Shown here: in pieces, positions 15,282 through 22,466 of the stretch | Position numbering within the stretch: position 1 is the first letter of the stretch | How the letters are laid out: each line of letters begins with the position of its first letter | NCBI GenBank assembly: GCA_013695335.1 | Contig: JACDAR010000027.1 | Coordinates: 1-25,157, forward strand | From: Rubrobacter sp. | GTDB lineage: Bacteria > Actinomycetota > Rubrobacteria > Rubrobacterales > Rubrobacteraceae | Direction of reading: 5' to 3' | Length of the DNA: 25,157 bases | Notes under the pieces: model-generated | Told to the model about the DNA's origin: nothing | Databases searched by the model: none | Seen by the model: the letters and a program-made list of their open reading frames with translations, nothing else | Program-made: the position numbers and the translations under genes

Positions 15282-15791
15282 ATGATGCGGCTCTCCATCT
15301 CCAGGGCCGCCATCGTGGTGGGGGTGGCCGCCTTGCTCGAAGCCGTGCTCTCGCCTTATCTCACCTTCGGCGGCGTATCCCCGAAGGTGTCAGTGATCGG
15401 GATCGTCTTCGCGGTATCGGCCCTCAGGGATCTACAGGCCGTGCTATTGGGATTCTTCGGGGGTGTGATCTTCGACGCCCTGGGTGGGGGGATCGGGCTC
15501 TTCGGGGTCGGTGCGCTTGGCGGGCTCGTGGCGGGTATACTGGCGTCTCGCGTGGGGGCCGTGCCGCGCAAGCGGGCAGAGGTCTTCCTGCTATCCCAGG
15601 TAGTTGGGGTAGCTGTGGCTGTGCGGGATCTCATAGGATTGGCCGCGATCACGCTAGCTGGCCTCCAGGGGCCGCCGCTCGGCGATTTCCTGGTAAAAGG
15701 GGTGCTCCCCGACGCGCTGCTGAACGCCCTGCTGGCATTTCTGGTCGGCAGGTGGATACTGAACTTCGCTAGGGGCAAGGAGGATAGATGA
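15282..15791 (+). CDS. mreD: MreD, rod-shape membrane protein
   Basis: 169-residue protein with about five membrane helices (for example AAIVVGVAALLEAVLSPYL at the N-terminus and the Gly-rich LLGFFGGVIFDALGGGIGLFGVGALGGLVAGIL). The GxxxD and GLFGVGAL pattern fits MreD, a weakly conserved partner of MreC. Placement between mreC and rodA is the strongest evidence. There are two adjacent ATGs (15282, 15285) and no clear Shine-Dalgarno. Its stop overlaps the rodA start (ATGA), so no PBP2 gene intervenes. Confidence 0.9.
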   Translation: MMRLSISRAAIVVGVAALLEAVLSPYLTFGGVSPKVSVIGIVFAVSALRDLQAVLLGFFGGVIFDALGGGIGLFGVGALGGLVAGILASRVGAVPRKRAEVFLLSQVVGVAVAVRDLIGLAAITLAGLQGPPLGDFLVKGVLPDALLNALLAFLVGRWILNFARGKEDR

Positions 15792-16915
15792 GCATGACCC
15801 GCACGGGAGCCCGGACCGGAGCATTTAGCTTCACGGGCAGGCTGAGGTCTATAGATTGGGTGCTGCTCCTGGTCTCCATAGCCCTCTCCGCGGCGGGCAT
15901 CATGGCCGTGTACGTGGCAGGCTCCGAGGCCAGGCAATACTACGCGACCAACCAGGCTATCGGGTTCGTCGTGGGGCTTGTTGGGGCGGTTCCGCTGGCG
16001 CTGTTCGACTATCGGATACTCAAGCGTCACCTGAAGGTCTTGTATTTGCTCGTGCTCGCCATGCTCCTCGTCGTGACCATCGCTGGTGAGATGGCAGGCG
16101 GCGCCCAGCGCTGGATAGACATCGGGCCGGTGCAGGTGCAGCCTTCAGAGTTCGCCAAGCTGTTCATGGTCATAGTGCTCGCTGGCTTCTTCTCCGAGGT
16201 CTACGTCGGCGGTTACCTGAACTTCCTGAAGGGACTCGGCATAGTAGCCCTGCCCGCCCTGCTGGTCTTCATGCAGCCTGACCTGGGTACCGCGCTGGTA
16301 TTTGGGGCAGTCTTCTTCACGATGTCGTTCATAGCGGGGGCCAAACTCATCCAGCTCGGGCTGCTCACGGCTTCGGCGGTCGGCGCTTTCGTGCTGGCGG
16401 TGAAGCTGAAGGTATTGGAGGAATATCAGGTGGCCCGTCTCACGACGTTCCTCAACCCTGAATCCGGCAGCACGGATCTCGGTTACCAGGTGGCGCAATC
16501 CAAGACCGCCATAGGCTCTGGCGGGATCACAGGCAAAGGCATGGAGGAGGCGACCACGCTCTCCAACCTGGGTTATCTGCCAGAGGATCACACGGACTTC
16601 ATTTTCGCCAACCTGGCTGAGAGGATAGGGTTCGTCGGCTGCCTGGTTTTGCTGCTTCTTTTCCTGATTCTCGTGTGGCGGATACTTCATGTGGCCACCA
16701 TTTCCAGGGACCGCTTCGGAGTGCTTATAGCCGTTGGCGTCGCCACGATCTTCCTTTTCCACGTCTTCGTGAACGTCGGGATGACGATGGGCATGATGCC
16801 CGTCACGGGCATTCCGCTGCCTTTCATCAGCTACGGGCGAAGCAGCCTCGTCGTGAGCGTCATCTCGCTCGGGCTGTTGCAGAGTATTGCCATGCACTCC
16901 CGTTCCGAGGGCTAG
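15788..16915 (+). CDS. rodA: RodA, SEDS peptidoglycan glycosyltransferase
   Basis: 375-residue polytopic SEDS protein that polymerises lipid II during elongation. Signatures: GGAQRWIDIGPVQVQPSEFAKL (104-125), QPDLGTALV (163-171), LPEDHTDFIFA with the probable catalytic Asp270, and the terminal PVTGIPLPFISYG. Length is standard. Whether it is RodA or FtsW is settled by the mreBCD context and the absence of division genes. AAGGAGG stands 4 nt before the ATG at 15788 and 10 nt before a second ATG at 15794, so either start is possible. Oddity: the conserved SYGGSS after FI reads SYGRSS. Its usual transpeptidase partner, PBP2, is not encoded here. Confidence 0.95.
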   Translation: MSMTRTGARTGAFSFTGRLRSIDWVLLLVSIALSAAGIMAVYVAGSEARQYYATNQAIGFVVGLVGAVPLALFDYRILKRHLKVLYLLVLAMLLVVTIAGEMAGGAQRWIDIGPVQVQPSEFAKLFMVIVLAGFFSEVYVGGYLNFLKGLGIVALPALLVFMQPDLGTALVFGAVFFTMSFIAGAKLIQLGLLTASAVGAFVLAVKLKVLEEYQVARLTTFLNPESGSTDLGYQVAQSKTAIGSGGITGKGMEEATTLSNLGYLPEDHTDFIFANLAERIGFVGCLVLLLLFLILVWRILHVATISRDRFGVLIAVGVATIFLFHVFVNVGMTMGMMPVTGIPLPFISYGRSSLVVSVISLGLLQSIAMHSRSEG

Positions 16916-16920
16916 AAGCA

Positions 16921-16993
16921 AGTCGGCCTGTGAGGCTGTGCGACTGGTCGGAGGCCGATTCGGCGGGTATACTGTGCGTTCAGCGTGTATGAT
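16921..16993 (+). promoter_or_regulatory. Hairpin and candidate promoters upstream of rplU
   Basis: TCGGCCT (16923-16929) can pair with AGGCCGA (16952-16958) just after rodA, a possible weak terminator without a T-run. Downstream are two -10-like boxes, TATACT at 16968-16973 and TATGAT at 16988-16993. Neither has a good -35 match. A promoter here would separate the ribosomal-protein group from the rod-shape operon. Confidence 0.35.
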
Positions 16994-17034
16994 CTCGTGT
17001 TTATCCAAATCCTAGAAGCTTCGGGAGCGGTTTT

Positions 17035-17334
17035 ATGTTTGCGGTTGTGAAAAGCGGTGGGAAGCAGTATCGGACTGGCGAGGGCCAGGAACTGGTGGTC
17101 GAGCGCCTGAAGGGCGACGTGGGGGATACCGTCGAATTGCCTGTCGGCTTCGTGGCCGACGATGATGGAATCGACCTCGGCCAGAGGACGGCGAAGGCCG
17201 AGATCCTTGAGCACCTGCGGGGAGACAAGATTCACGTCTACAAGTACAAGGCGAAGAAGGACTACAGGAAGAAGACCGGGCACCGGCAGGAGCTGACCCG
17301 CATACGCATACTGGAGGTTTCGAATGGCTCATAA
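17035..17334 (+). CDS. rplU: 50S ribosomal protein L21
   Basis: 99-residue L21, a large-subunit protein that binds 23S rRNA and contacts L20. The start MFAVVKSGGKQYRTGEGQ, the central KAEILEHLRGDKIHVYKYKAKKDYRKKTGHRQ and the final TRIRILEV are family signatures. GGGAG 8 nt before the ATG is the ribosome site. The last 11 bases overlap rpmA, so L21 and L27 are translationally coupled, the usual arrangement. Confidence 0.98.
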   Translation: MFAVVKSGGKQYRTGEGQELVVERLKGDVGDTVELPVGFVADDDGIDLGQRTAKAEILEHLRGDKIHVYKYKAKKDYRKKTGHRQELTRIRILEVSNGS

Positions 17335-17599
17335 GAAGGGTGGAGGTTCGTCGAGGAACGGCAGGGACTCCGAAGGCAGGCGCCTCGGGGTGAAGAGCTA
17401 CGGGGGCCAGCGGGTTTCCGCAGGCAGCATTATCATCCGCCAGCGGGGAACGAAAGTTCATCCTGGCCGGAACGTCGGCAAGGGCTCTGACGACACCTTG
17501 TTCGCGACGGCGAACGGCGTGGTGACGTTCGGGCTGAGGCGGGGCCGGAAGATGGTCAGCATCACCGAGGCGCCCGTCGTCGAGGAGGCAGCGGTCTGA
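17324..17599 (+). CDS. rpmA: 50S ribosomal protein L27
   Basis: 91-residue L27, whose N-terminal arm reaches the peptidyl-transferase centre. MAHKKGGGSSRNGRDS, then RLGVKSYGGQRV, GSIIIRQRGTKVHPG and NVGKGSDDTLFA are characteristic. The N-terminus has no Firmicutes-type cleavable extension. GGAGG lies 6 nt before the ATG. obgE follows after 28 bp, as in very many bacteria. Confidence 0.98.
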   Translation: MAHKKGGGSSRNGRDSEGRRLGVKSYGGQRVSAGSIIIRQRGTKVHPGRNVGKGSDDTLFATANGVVTFGLRRGRKMVSITEAPVVEEAAV

Positions 17600-17611
17600 G
17601 CACGCCCCACG

Positions 17612-17626
17612 GGGGTTACTAGCCCC
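17612..17626 (+). promoter_or_regulatory. Hairpin directly before the obgE start codon
   Basis: GGGGTT-ACT-AGCCCC forms a 6-bp stem (one wobble) with a 3-nt loop; the TTG start of obgE begins 2 nt later, inside a TTT run. There is no Shine-Dalgarno at the expected place. The element could be a weak terminator or attenuator after rpmA, or it could limit obgE translation. Confidence 0.4.
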
Positions 17627-17627
17627 T

Positions 17628-18872
17628 TTGCAGTTCGTAGACGAAGCCCGTTTCACGGTCCGCGCCGGGCGCGGCGGTGACGGCAGCGTTTCTTTCAACC
17701 GCGAGAAGTACAAACCTCGTGGCGGCCCCGACGGCGGCCGAGGCGGCGACGGCGGTTCCGTAATCCTGCGTTCTACCAGGGATCTCGCCACCCTCGAACC
17801 TTACGCGCACCGCAATCTGGTGAAAGCCGAACGCGGCGCGCACGGCTCTGGCAACAATCGGGCTGGAGAGAGTGGCGAGGACGTTGTAGTGGATGTGCCG
17901 GTCGGCACGCTCGTCTTCGATGGCGACGGTCTGCTCGCCGACCTTTCGGGGTCGGAAGAGGATTTCGTGGTTGCCCGTGGTGGCGAGGGCGGCCGGGGCA
18001 ACGGTTCGTTCGCAACCTCGACCCGCCAGGCTCCAGCCTTCAGGGAGAAGGGGCTGCCTGGGGAGGAACGTGAGATCCGGCTCGAACTCCGCGTTCTCTC
18101 AGACGTCGGGCTCGTCGGGTTGCCGAACGCCGGCAAATCGTCGTTGCTGGCAGCCCTGAGCGCGGCCCGTCCGAAGGTGGGAGATTACCCCTTCACCACC
18201 CTCGTGCCGAAGCTCGGGGTTGTGGACGAGAGGCGGTACAGGGAGCCGTTCGTGGTGGCGGACATCCCCGGCCTCATCTCCGGCGCCAGCGAGGGGAGGG
18301 GGCTGGGAAATCGTTTCCTGCGGCACGTGGCGCGGGCGCGGCTCCTGGTGCTCTTGCTCGATGCGAGCGAGGATCCGGAGGGCGCTGAGGCAACCCTGCG
18401 GGCCGAGTTGCATGCAGCCCGCCTCGCGGAGAAACCCATAATGGTCGCGCTGAATAAGGTGGATCTCCTGGACGAAGAGTTGCGTGAATATCTGCGGGAG
18501 GCATTCCCGTACGCTTCCCAGGTCTCAGCCATGAGCGGCGAAGGCGTCGGGGAACTCAGGGATCTGCTGGAGGAGCGGACAAGAAACCTGGAGGAGCGCG
18601 AGGCGCCCACCCCCGAGGAGGCTCTGCGGGAGCATCGAGTGTTCAGGCCAGAGTGGAAAGGCTTGCGGGTGGAGGGCGAGAACGGCGGTTACGCCGTCTT
18701 CGGGGAAGAAGTGGAGCGGATGGTCATGAAGACGGACTGGGACAGCCCCGAGGGCGCTGAGCACGGCTGGCGGGAGCTGGAGAAAAGAGGCGTCGTTGCC
18801 GCGCTCCGCAAGGCAGGGGCCGGTCCTGGCGACGAGGTGCGCATAGGCAATATGGAGTTCGATTTCAGGTGA
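17628..18872 (+). CDS. obgE: Obg/CgtA GTPase, 50S assembly factor
   Basis: 414-residue GTPase needed for large-subunit maturation and stress signalling. The Gly-rich Obg fold spans 1-156 (RAGRGGDGSVSFNREKYKPRGG, GGRGGDGGSVIL). The G domain shows G1 GLPNAGKSS (164-172), G2 GDYPFTT (185-191), G3 DIPG (212-215), G4 NKVD (276-279) and G5 SAM (300-302). The C-terminal OCT domain occupies about 330-414. Obg proteins normally begin MFVDEA; here TTG-CAG-TTC gives MQFVDEA, and no other start codon is available nearby. The TTG lacks a clear Shine-Dalgarno and sits right after a small hairpin. Confidence 0.97.
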   Translation: MQFVDEARFTVRAGRGGDGSVSFNREKYKPRGGPDGGRGGDGGSVILRSTRDLATLEPYAHRNLVKAERGAHGSGNNRAGESGEDVVVDVPVGTLVFDGDGLLADLSGSEEDFVVARGGEGGRGNGSFATSTRQAPAFREKGLPGEEREIRLELRVLSDVGLVGLPNAGKSSLLAALSAARPKVGDYPFTTLVPKLGVVDERRYREPFVVADIPGLISGASEGRGLGNRFLRHVARARLLVLLLDASEDPEGAEATLRAELHAARLAEKPIMVALNKVDLLDEELREYLREAFPYASQVSAMSGEGVGELRDLLEERTRNLEEREAPTPEEALREHRVFRPEWKGLRVEGENGGYAVFGEEVERMVMKTDWDSPEGAEHGWRELEKRGVVAALRKAGAGPGDEVRIGNMEFDFR

Positions 18873-18879
18873 GGGCGCT

Positions 18880-19503
18880 TTGCGGGTAGGCAGGATCGGG
18901 ATTTTCGGTGGGACCTTCGATCCCATCCACTTGGGGCACATGATCATCGCTGAACAGGTGCGCGAGGAACTGCGGCTGGACAGCGTCGTATTCGTGCCTG
19001 GCGGCATCCCGCCTCACAAAGAAGCCTCGAGCGTGCGGGCGAACGCCGAATACCGGGTTGCGATGGTCGAGGCTGCGGTGGAGGGCAACGAGCGCTTCAC
19101 GGTTGACCGGGTCGAGGTGGACGCCGGGCGTCCCATGCACACGGTGGACACATTGCCCATCCTCAAAGAAAGGGTGCCTGGTGGGGAATGGTACTTCATC
19201 ACAGGGGCTGACGAGGTGTCGAACCTGCTCTCCTGGAAAGAGCCGGACCGGCTGCTGGAGGAGACGATCATGGTCGCCGCCACGCGGCCTGGCTACGATC
19301 TCGCGGCGCTCGGTCACCTTGAGGCGAGGCTGAGGAACTTCGACAGGATAGTGCCGGTGGAATGCTCGCGGGTGGACATCTCCGCGACCGCCATCAGGCG
19401 CAGGATGCTGCAGGGAAAGAGCGTTCGCTACATGGTTCCAGATGGCGTATACGAAATAATCGAGGACAGGGGGTTGTATGAAGGCGACGGAAAACGCATC
19501 TAA
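18880..19503 (+). CDS. nadD: Nicotinate-nucleotide adenylyltransferase
   Basis: 207-residue enzyme that makes deamido-NAD from nicotinate mononucleotide and ATP in NAD synthesis. The nucleotidyltransferase signature GGTFDPIHLGH is at 10-20 with the HxGH catalytic pair His17 and His20. VPGGIPPHK binds substrate, FITGADEVSNLLSWKEP is the middle motif, and DISATAIR at 166-173 is the ATP-binding ISSTxIR motif. The TTG at 18880 lies 7 bp after the obgE stop, with GTGAGGG just upstream. The order obgE-nadD-rsfS is conserved in many bacteria. Confidence 0.96.
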   Translation: MRVGRIGIFGGTFDPIHLGHMIIAEQVREELRLDSVVFVPGGIPPHKEASSVRANAEYRVAMVEAAVEGNERFTVDRVEVDAGRPMHTVDTLPILKERVPGGEWYFITGADEVSNLLSWKEPDRLLEETIMVAATRPGYDLAALGHLEARLRNFDRIVPVECSRVDISATAIRRRMLQGKSVRYMVPDGVYEIIEDRGLYEGDGKRI

Positions 19504-19529
19504 GGAGGAAGTTTGAGGGAGAAGACCTC

Positions 19530-19934
19530 ATGAACCGCGAAGATGGCGCCATCCGGCGCGGGACAGCGTTCGGCGTCGAAGACGGCGAGGCGCTGACGCA
19601 CCACATGGCGGTCACGGCGGCAAGGGCCGCAAGCGACATGTTCGGAAAAGACGTCCTGATCCTGGATCTCAGGGAGGCGGTCTCGTACACGGACTACTTC
19701 GTGATAGCCAGCGGCGAGACCGAGCGCCAGACGCGGCGCATCGCCGAGGAAGTCATCGAGAAGATGAACGACGCCGGGTTCCGCCCGCGCTCGCGGCGTC
19801 TGGACGAGGGGACGGCCTGGATCAGCCTGGACTACATAGACATCGTGGTCCACGTCTTCACCGATGAGGCCCGCGATTACTATCGCCTGGAATCCCTCTG
19901 GCGCGGCGCGCCCCAAGAACGCTGGGAGGAATAG
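19530..19934 (+). CDS. rsfS: Ribosomal silencing factor RsfS
   Basis: 134-residue protein of the RsfS/Iojap family, which binds L14 and blocks subunit joining when nutrients are short. Signatures: KDVLILDLREAVSYTDYFVIASGETERQTRRIAEEV, then DEGTAWISLDYIDIVVHVFTDEARDYYRLESLW. The ATG at 19530 is preceded by GGGAG at 8 nt. The first 20 or so residues are an extension not shared by the minimal family, so a later start is conceivable. A stronger AAGGAGG at 19502-19508 serves a six-codon frame (TTG 19513 to TGA 19533) whose stop overlaps this ATG. Confidence 0.94.
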   Translation: MNREDGAIRRGTAFGVEDGEALTHHMAVTAARAASDMFGKDVLILDLREAVSYTDYFVIASGETERQTRRIAEEVIEKMNDAGFRPRSRRLDEGTAWISLDYIDIVVHVFTDEARDYYRLESLWRGAPQERWEE

Positions 19935-19943
19935 GCTGGGCCT

Positions 19944-19962
19944 GGTCAGGCTTGCCCTGACC
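19944..19962 (+). terminator. Terminator-like hairpin after rsfS
   Basis: GGTCAGG-CTTGC-CCTGACC is a perfect 7-bp stem with a 5-nt loop, 9 bp past the rsfS stop. No T-run follows, so it is not a textbook intrinsic terminator. It sits just before the tRNA-Ala promoter and probably marks the end of the ribosomal-protein/nadD/rsfS transcript. Confidence 0.45.
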
Positions 19963-19970
19963 GACCCTCG

Positions 19971-19999
19971 TTGACACCTTCCGGCCAGACAAATATACT
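19971..19999 (+). promoter_or_regulatory. Near-consensus promoter of tRNA-Ala
   Basis: TTGACA (19971-19976) is a perfect -35 box, followed after exactly 17 bp by TATACT (19994-19999). Transcription should start near 20006, about 18 nt before the mature tRNA. This is the best sigma-70 type promoter in the window. Confidence 0.88.
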
Positions 20000-20023
20000 C
20001 TTCGGACCCGAAGTGCCATCATT

Positions 20024-20096
20024 GGGGCCGTAGCTCAGCTGGGAGAGCGCCGCGCTGGCAGCGCGGAGGTCAGGGGTTCGATCCCCCTCGGCTCCA
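20024..20096 (+). tRNA. tRNA-Ala, anticodon GGC
   Basis: 73-nt tRNA. Acceptor strands GGGGCCG and CGGCTCC pair with the G3-U70 wobble that marks alanine tRNAs, and the discriminator is A. The anticodon stem CCGCG/CGCGG closes the loop CTGGCAG, anticodon GGC. The D arm is GCTCAGCTGGGAGAGC and the T loop TTCGATC. CCA is not encoded. Confidence 0.97.
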
Positions 20097-20163
20097 CTTT
20101 CCGCAGTCTCCTGGGGAAAGCCGCACGGTAAGCAGGAACCTCGAATATTCCCTGAGTAGGCTC

Positions 20164-20195
20164 CAGGACAATGGCCCCTGGTGGTCCTGACTTTT
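20164..20195 (+). terminator. Probable terminator of tRNA-Ala
   Basis: CAGGAC (20164-20169) pairs with GTCCTG (20184-20189), enclosing a 14-nt loop, and is followed by AC and four T. The stem is short and the loop long, so strength is uncertain. Confidence 0.4.
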
Positions 20196-20326
20196 GATAT
20201 ACAAGCTTACGATCGCCCCACGATTCATCCAGAATTCATCACTGTCTGATCCCATCAACCGGTGCAATGCACTGTTGGACAATCGTAAGGTGCAATTCCA
20301 CGCAGATAGTTGGATGGAAGGTCTTC

Positions 20327-20434
20327 ATGACGCAGTGCCAACAAGATGACTCTGGAGCGGTTCCCTGGGAGATGTTGCGGGAGTACAAGCAACCGCAGGG
20401 TTGGGGGAGAACCCGGGCATACTTCACCAAGTGA
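20327..20434 (+). CDS. Candidate 35-residue small protein, unrecognised
   Basis: ATG at 20327 with GGAAGG 5 nt upstream opens a frame ending in TGA at 20432-20434. The peptide runs MTQCQQDDSGAVPWEML, then REYKQPQGWGRTRAYFTK: hydrophilic, aromatic and basic towards its C-terminus, with no membrane helix. The same frame is open upstream to about 20198, with an earlier ATG at 20267 that has no ribosome site. No family is recognised. Third-position GC is fairly high, which weakly favours coding. It could equally be a chance frame in a comEA leader. Confidence 0.25.
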   Translation: MTQCQQDDSGAVPWEMLREYKQPQGWGRTRAYFTK

Positions 20435-20452
20435 ACAGGTTGGCCCAACCGC

Positions 20453-20869
20453 GTGGCTAATTCAAACTTCGATACCACGACCCGCCGCAGGGACACTGAT
20501 CCCCAAAAATCCCTCGCGGACTTCTTCAGGCATCATCTTCCCCAGATCGTCGTCTCTGCGCTCGTTGTCGCCGTGCTCGCAGGCGGCGCTTTGTACGCAT
20601 CGAGGGCCTCCGAGACCGCGCCGCACGTCGTGTACAGCGTCTCGCTGAACCAGATCCAGCAAGACGTCCAGCAACCGCTGCTCGTAAACATCAACACTGC
20701 TGATGCGGAGGAGCTGGACGAGCTTCCACAGGTTGGCCCATCTACCGCCGAGACCATCATCCAGTACAGGGAGGCGAACGGCCTCTTTCGCTCGGTGAGC
20801 GAACTGGAGGAAGTGCCCGGCATCGGGCCAGCGACGCTCGAAGAGATAAAGCCCTTTGCAACGATCTAA
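20453..20869 (+). CDS. comEA: ComEA-type helix-hairpin-helix DNA-binding protein
   Basis: 138-residue protein with a cytoplasmic N-terminus, one membrane helix at about 30-49 and an external double helix-hairpin-helix domain at 79-135 (NINTADAEELDELPQVGPSTAETIIQYRE, then VPGIGPATLEEIKPF). ComEA binds incoming double-stranded DNA during transformation. The linker between helix and HhH is only about 29 residues, too short for the SLBB domain found in Bacillus ComEA. The GTG at 20453 follows a small palindrome and has no Shine-Dalgarno. It overlaps comEC by 14 bp, and the pairing supports a DNA-uptake role. Confidence 0.92.
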   Translation: MANSNFDTTTRRRDTDPQKSLADFFRHHLPQIVVSALVVAVLAGGALYASRASETAPHVVYSVSLNQIQQDVQQPLLVNINTADAEELDELPQVGPSTAETIIQYREANGLFRSVSELEEVPGIGPATLEEIKPFATI

Positions 20870-22457
20870 GACGAGGACCGCGCGCGAACCCAGGCTGAAC
20901 TTCAGGCCGCCAGCGCGGCTGGACCTGTGGGCGATCACGCTTTCGATCTCCATCGTCGCGGGAACTATCGCCCCGCCGCTGGCAATGGCCCTGATCCTGG
21001 CCAGCGTCGTAGTGTGCGCCGGGGCGCTCTTGTGGCGGGACCTCGTGCCACAAGGCTGGCGTCCGATGGCCGTGCTTCTGCCGCTGTTCACGATTGCCGG
21101 TGCTGGCATCGCGTACGTGCACGCCACTACCCCTGACCCGCTGGCGGAACTCGCGGCGGTCGAGCCTGGAGAGGTCATCATCGTTGGGAAGGTAGCGTCG
21201 CCGCCAACCCCTGTCAGCTATGGATACATGGCTGACGTGCGGGTGGAGCACCTGTGGTACGACGGCCACGAAATACTGCGCGGCGGTGGCGTCGAGGTGT
21301 TTGCGGGCGACCTCAACCTCGGGGTAGGCGACCGTATCAGGGTTGACGGTGAGATCTCACTGCCGGATTCCAGCGGCGGCGACTTCGACTACGGACGCTA
21401 TCTCGCCACGAAGCGGATATCCGCGGTCGTCAACGCGACCTACGTGCGCCCGATGGGTGGGAAGGGTTGGATCGGGCAGGTCCACCGCCGCACCGACGTT
21501 GCCCTCGGATACGGTCTCCATCCCGATGAGGTTGCAGTCGTGCGCGGCATGGTGCTCGGGGACCGTTCGCTTATCCCGGAAGAACTGGACACTGCGTTCC
21601 AGAGGAGCGGGATAACCCACGTGCTTGCAATCTCCGGTCAGCACGTGGCTGTGCTGGCAGCCATGATCTACTTTCTTCTGCGCGCGCTCGCCGTGCCCGT
21701 GATGATACGCAGCCCGCTGACGCTGGGGTTGATCTGGCTGTACATCCTCATCGCTGGCGTCCCACCCTCAGCCCTCCGGGCCGGCGTCGTGGCGACGTTC
21801 GTGCTGGCTGCCCCGATCTTCAACCGCCAACTTGCGCCGCTCCATTTTATGACCACGATGCTCGCCGCAGTCCTCGCGTACAACCCGCTTCTCATCTACA
21901 ACTCTGGATTCCAGCTATCCGTGGCCGCCGTTTTCGGCATCCTGCTCCTGCGAAAACCCATACAGGCGCTGTTGAAATCCACGCTCTTCCGGCCCTTCGC
22001 CAAACCGCCGGAGACAGTTTCCAATCTCCTTGCCATCTCGCTTTCAGCCCAGGTTGCGACGACCCCGATCATCGCCGCGACCTTCGATCAGGTATCCGTG
22101 ATCGGGGTTTTGACCAACCTGATCGCGGTTCCCATCTCAGGCCCCATCCTCACTCTCGGCCTCCTCGGGGTCATCGCCGGGAACGTTGCGCCATTCCTGG
22201 CGTACCCGATCAACGCTTGCAATGGTTTCCTCGTCACCATCCTGGAATTCACGGCGCGTGGCGCATCAGCGATGCCTTTCGCCACGGTCGCAACGCCAGG
22301 AATATCCCTGCCGCTCATCGGGCTCTTCTTCCTGGGCTGTGTCCCCGCCGCCATCGCCGAGTTCTCGTTCCCCGAAGAACGCTGGCCGCTGTGGGCGGCG
22401 CTCCTTCTCGCCTGGACGACGGGATGGCTACTACTGATCGGCGCTACGAACGGCTAG
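20856..22457 (+). CDS. comEC: ComEC/Rec2 DNA-uptake channel, short form
   Basis: 533-residue polytopic membrane protein that carries transforming DNA across the membrane. The N-terminal part has two or three membrane helices and a DUF4131/OB-like external domain (about 90-190, VIIVGKVASPP, VGDRIRVDGEI, GDFDYGRYLATKRI). The Competence domain follows at about 235-500 with the hallmark SGITHVLAISGQHVAVLA, VPPSALRAGVVATFVL, and YNPLLIYNSGFQLSVAAVFGI. It stops there: the C-terminal metallo-beta-lactamase-like nuclease domain of long ComEC forms is absent, with no frameshifted remnant because holA follows 9 bp later. The TTG at 20856 overlaps the comEA end, suggesting coupling. Confidence 0.93.
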   Translation: MQRSKTRTAREPRLNFRPPARLDLWAITLSISIVAGTIAPPLAMALILASVVVCAGALLWRDLVPQGWRPMAVLLPLFTIAGAGIAYVHATTPDPLAELAAVEPGEVIIVGKVASPPTPVSYGYMADVRVEHLWYDGHEILRGGGVEVFAGDLNLGVGDRIRVDGEISLPDSSGGDFDYGRYLATKRISAVVNATYVRPMGGKGWIGQVHRRTDVALGYGLHPDEVAVVRGMVLGDRSLIPEELDTAFQRSGITHVLAISGQHVAVLAAMIYFLLRALAVPVMIRSPLTLGLIWLYILIAGVPPSALRAGVVATFVLAAPIFNRQLAPLHFMTTMLAAVLAYNPLLIYNSGFQLSVAAVFGILLLRKPIQALLKSTLFRPFAKPPETVSNLLAISLSAQVATTPIIAATFDQVSVIGVLTNLIAVPISGPILTLGLLGVIAGNVAPFLAYPINACNGFLVTILEFTARGASAMPFATVATPGISLPLIGLFFLGCVPAAIAEFSFPEERWPLWAALLLAWTTGWLLLIGATNG

Positions 22458-22460
22458 AAT
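22455..22460 (+). promoter_or_regulatory. -10 box of a probable leaderless holA promoter
   Basis: TAGAAT (5 of 6 consensus bases) overlaps the comEC stop codon and ends 6 bp before the holA ATG, which has no Shine-Dalgarno. The -35 match is weak. Confidence 0.4.
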
Positions 22461-22466
22461 AAGCGC

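Larger units (their letters stand above)
20097..20452 (+). other. 356-bp intergenic stretch after tRNA-Ala without a recognised gene
   Basis: The stretch looks less GC-rich than the flanking genes. It contains a terminator-like hairpin (20164-20195), an 11-bp palindrome GTGCAATGCAC (20263-20273), a candidate 35-codon ORF (20327-20434) and a run of short hairpins before comEA: GTTGC with GCAAC, GGGTT with AACCC, and GGTTGG-C-CCAACC at 20438-20450. I found no repeated tRNA 3' end, integrase or known riboswitch core in it. It could be the comEA leader or decayed inserted DNA beside a tRNA. Confidence 0.5.

Noticed and set aside
20436..20740. 13-nt repeat ACAGGTTGGCCCA near 20436 and again near 20726
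   Set aside because: Only two copies, one inside the comEA coding region; most likely chance.
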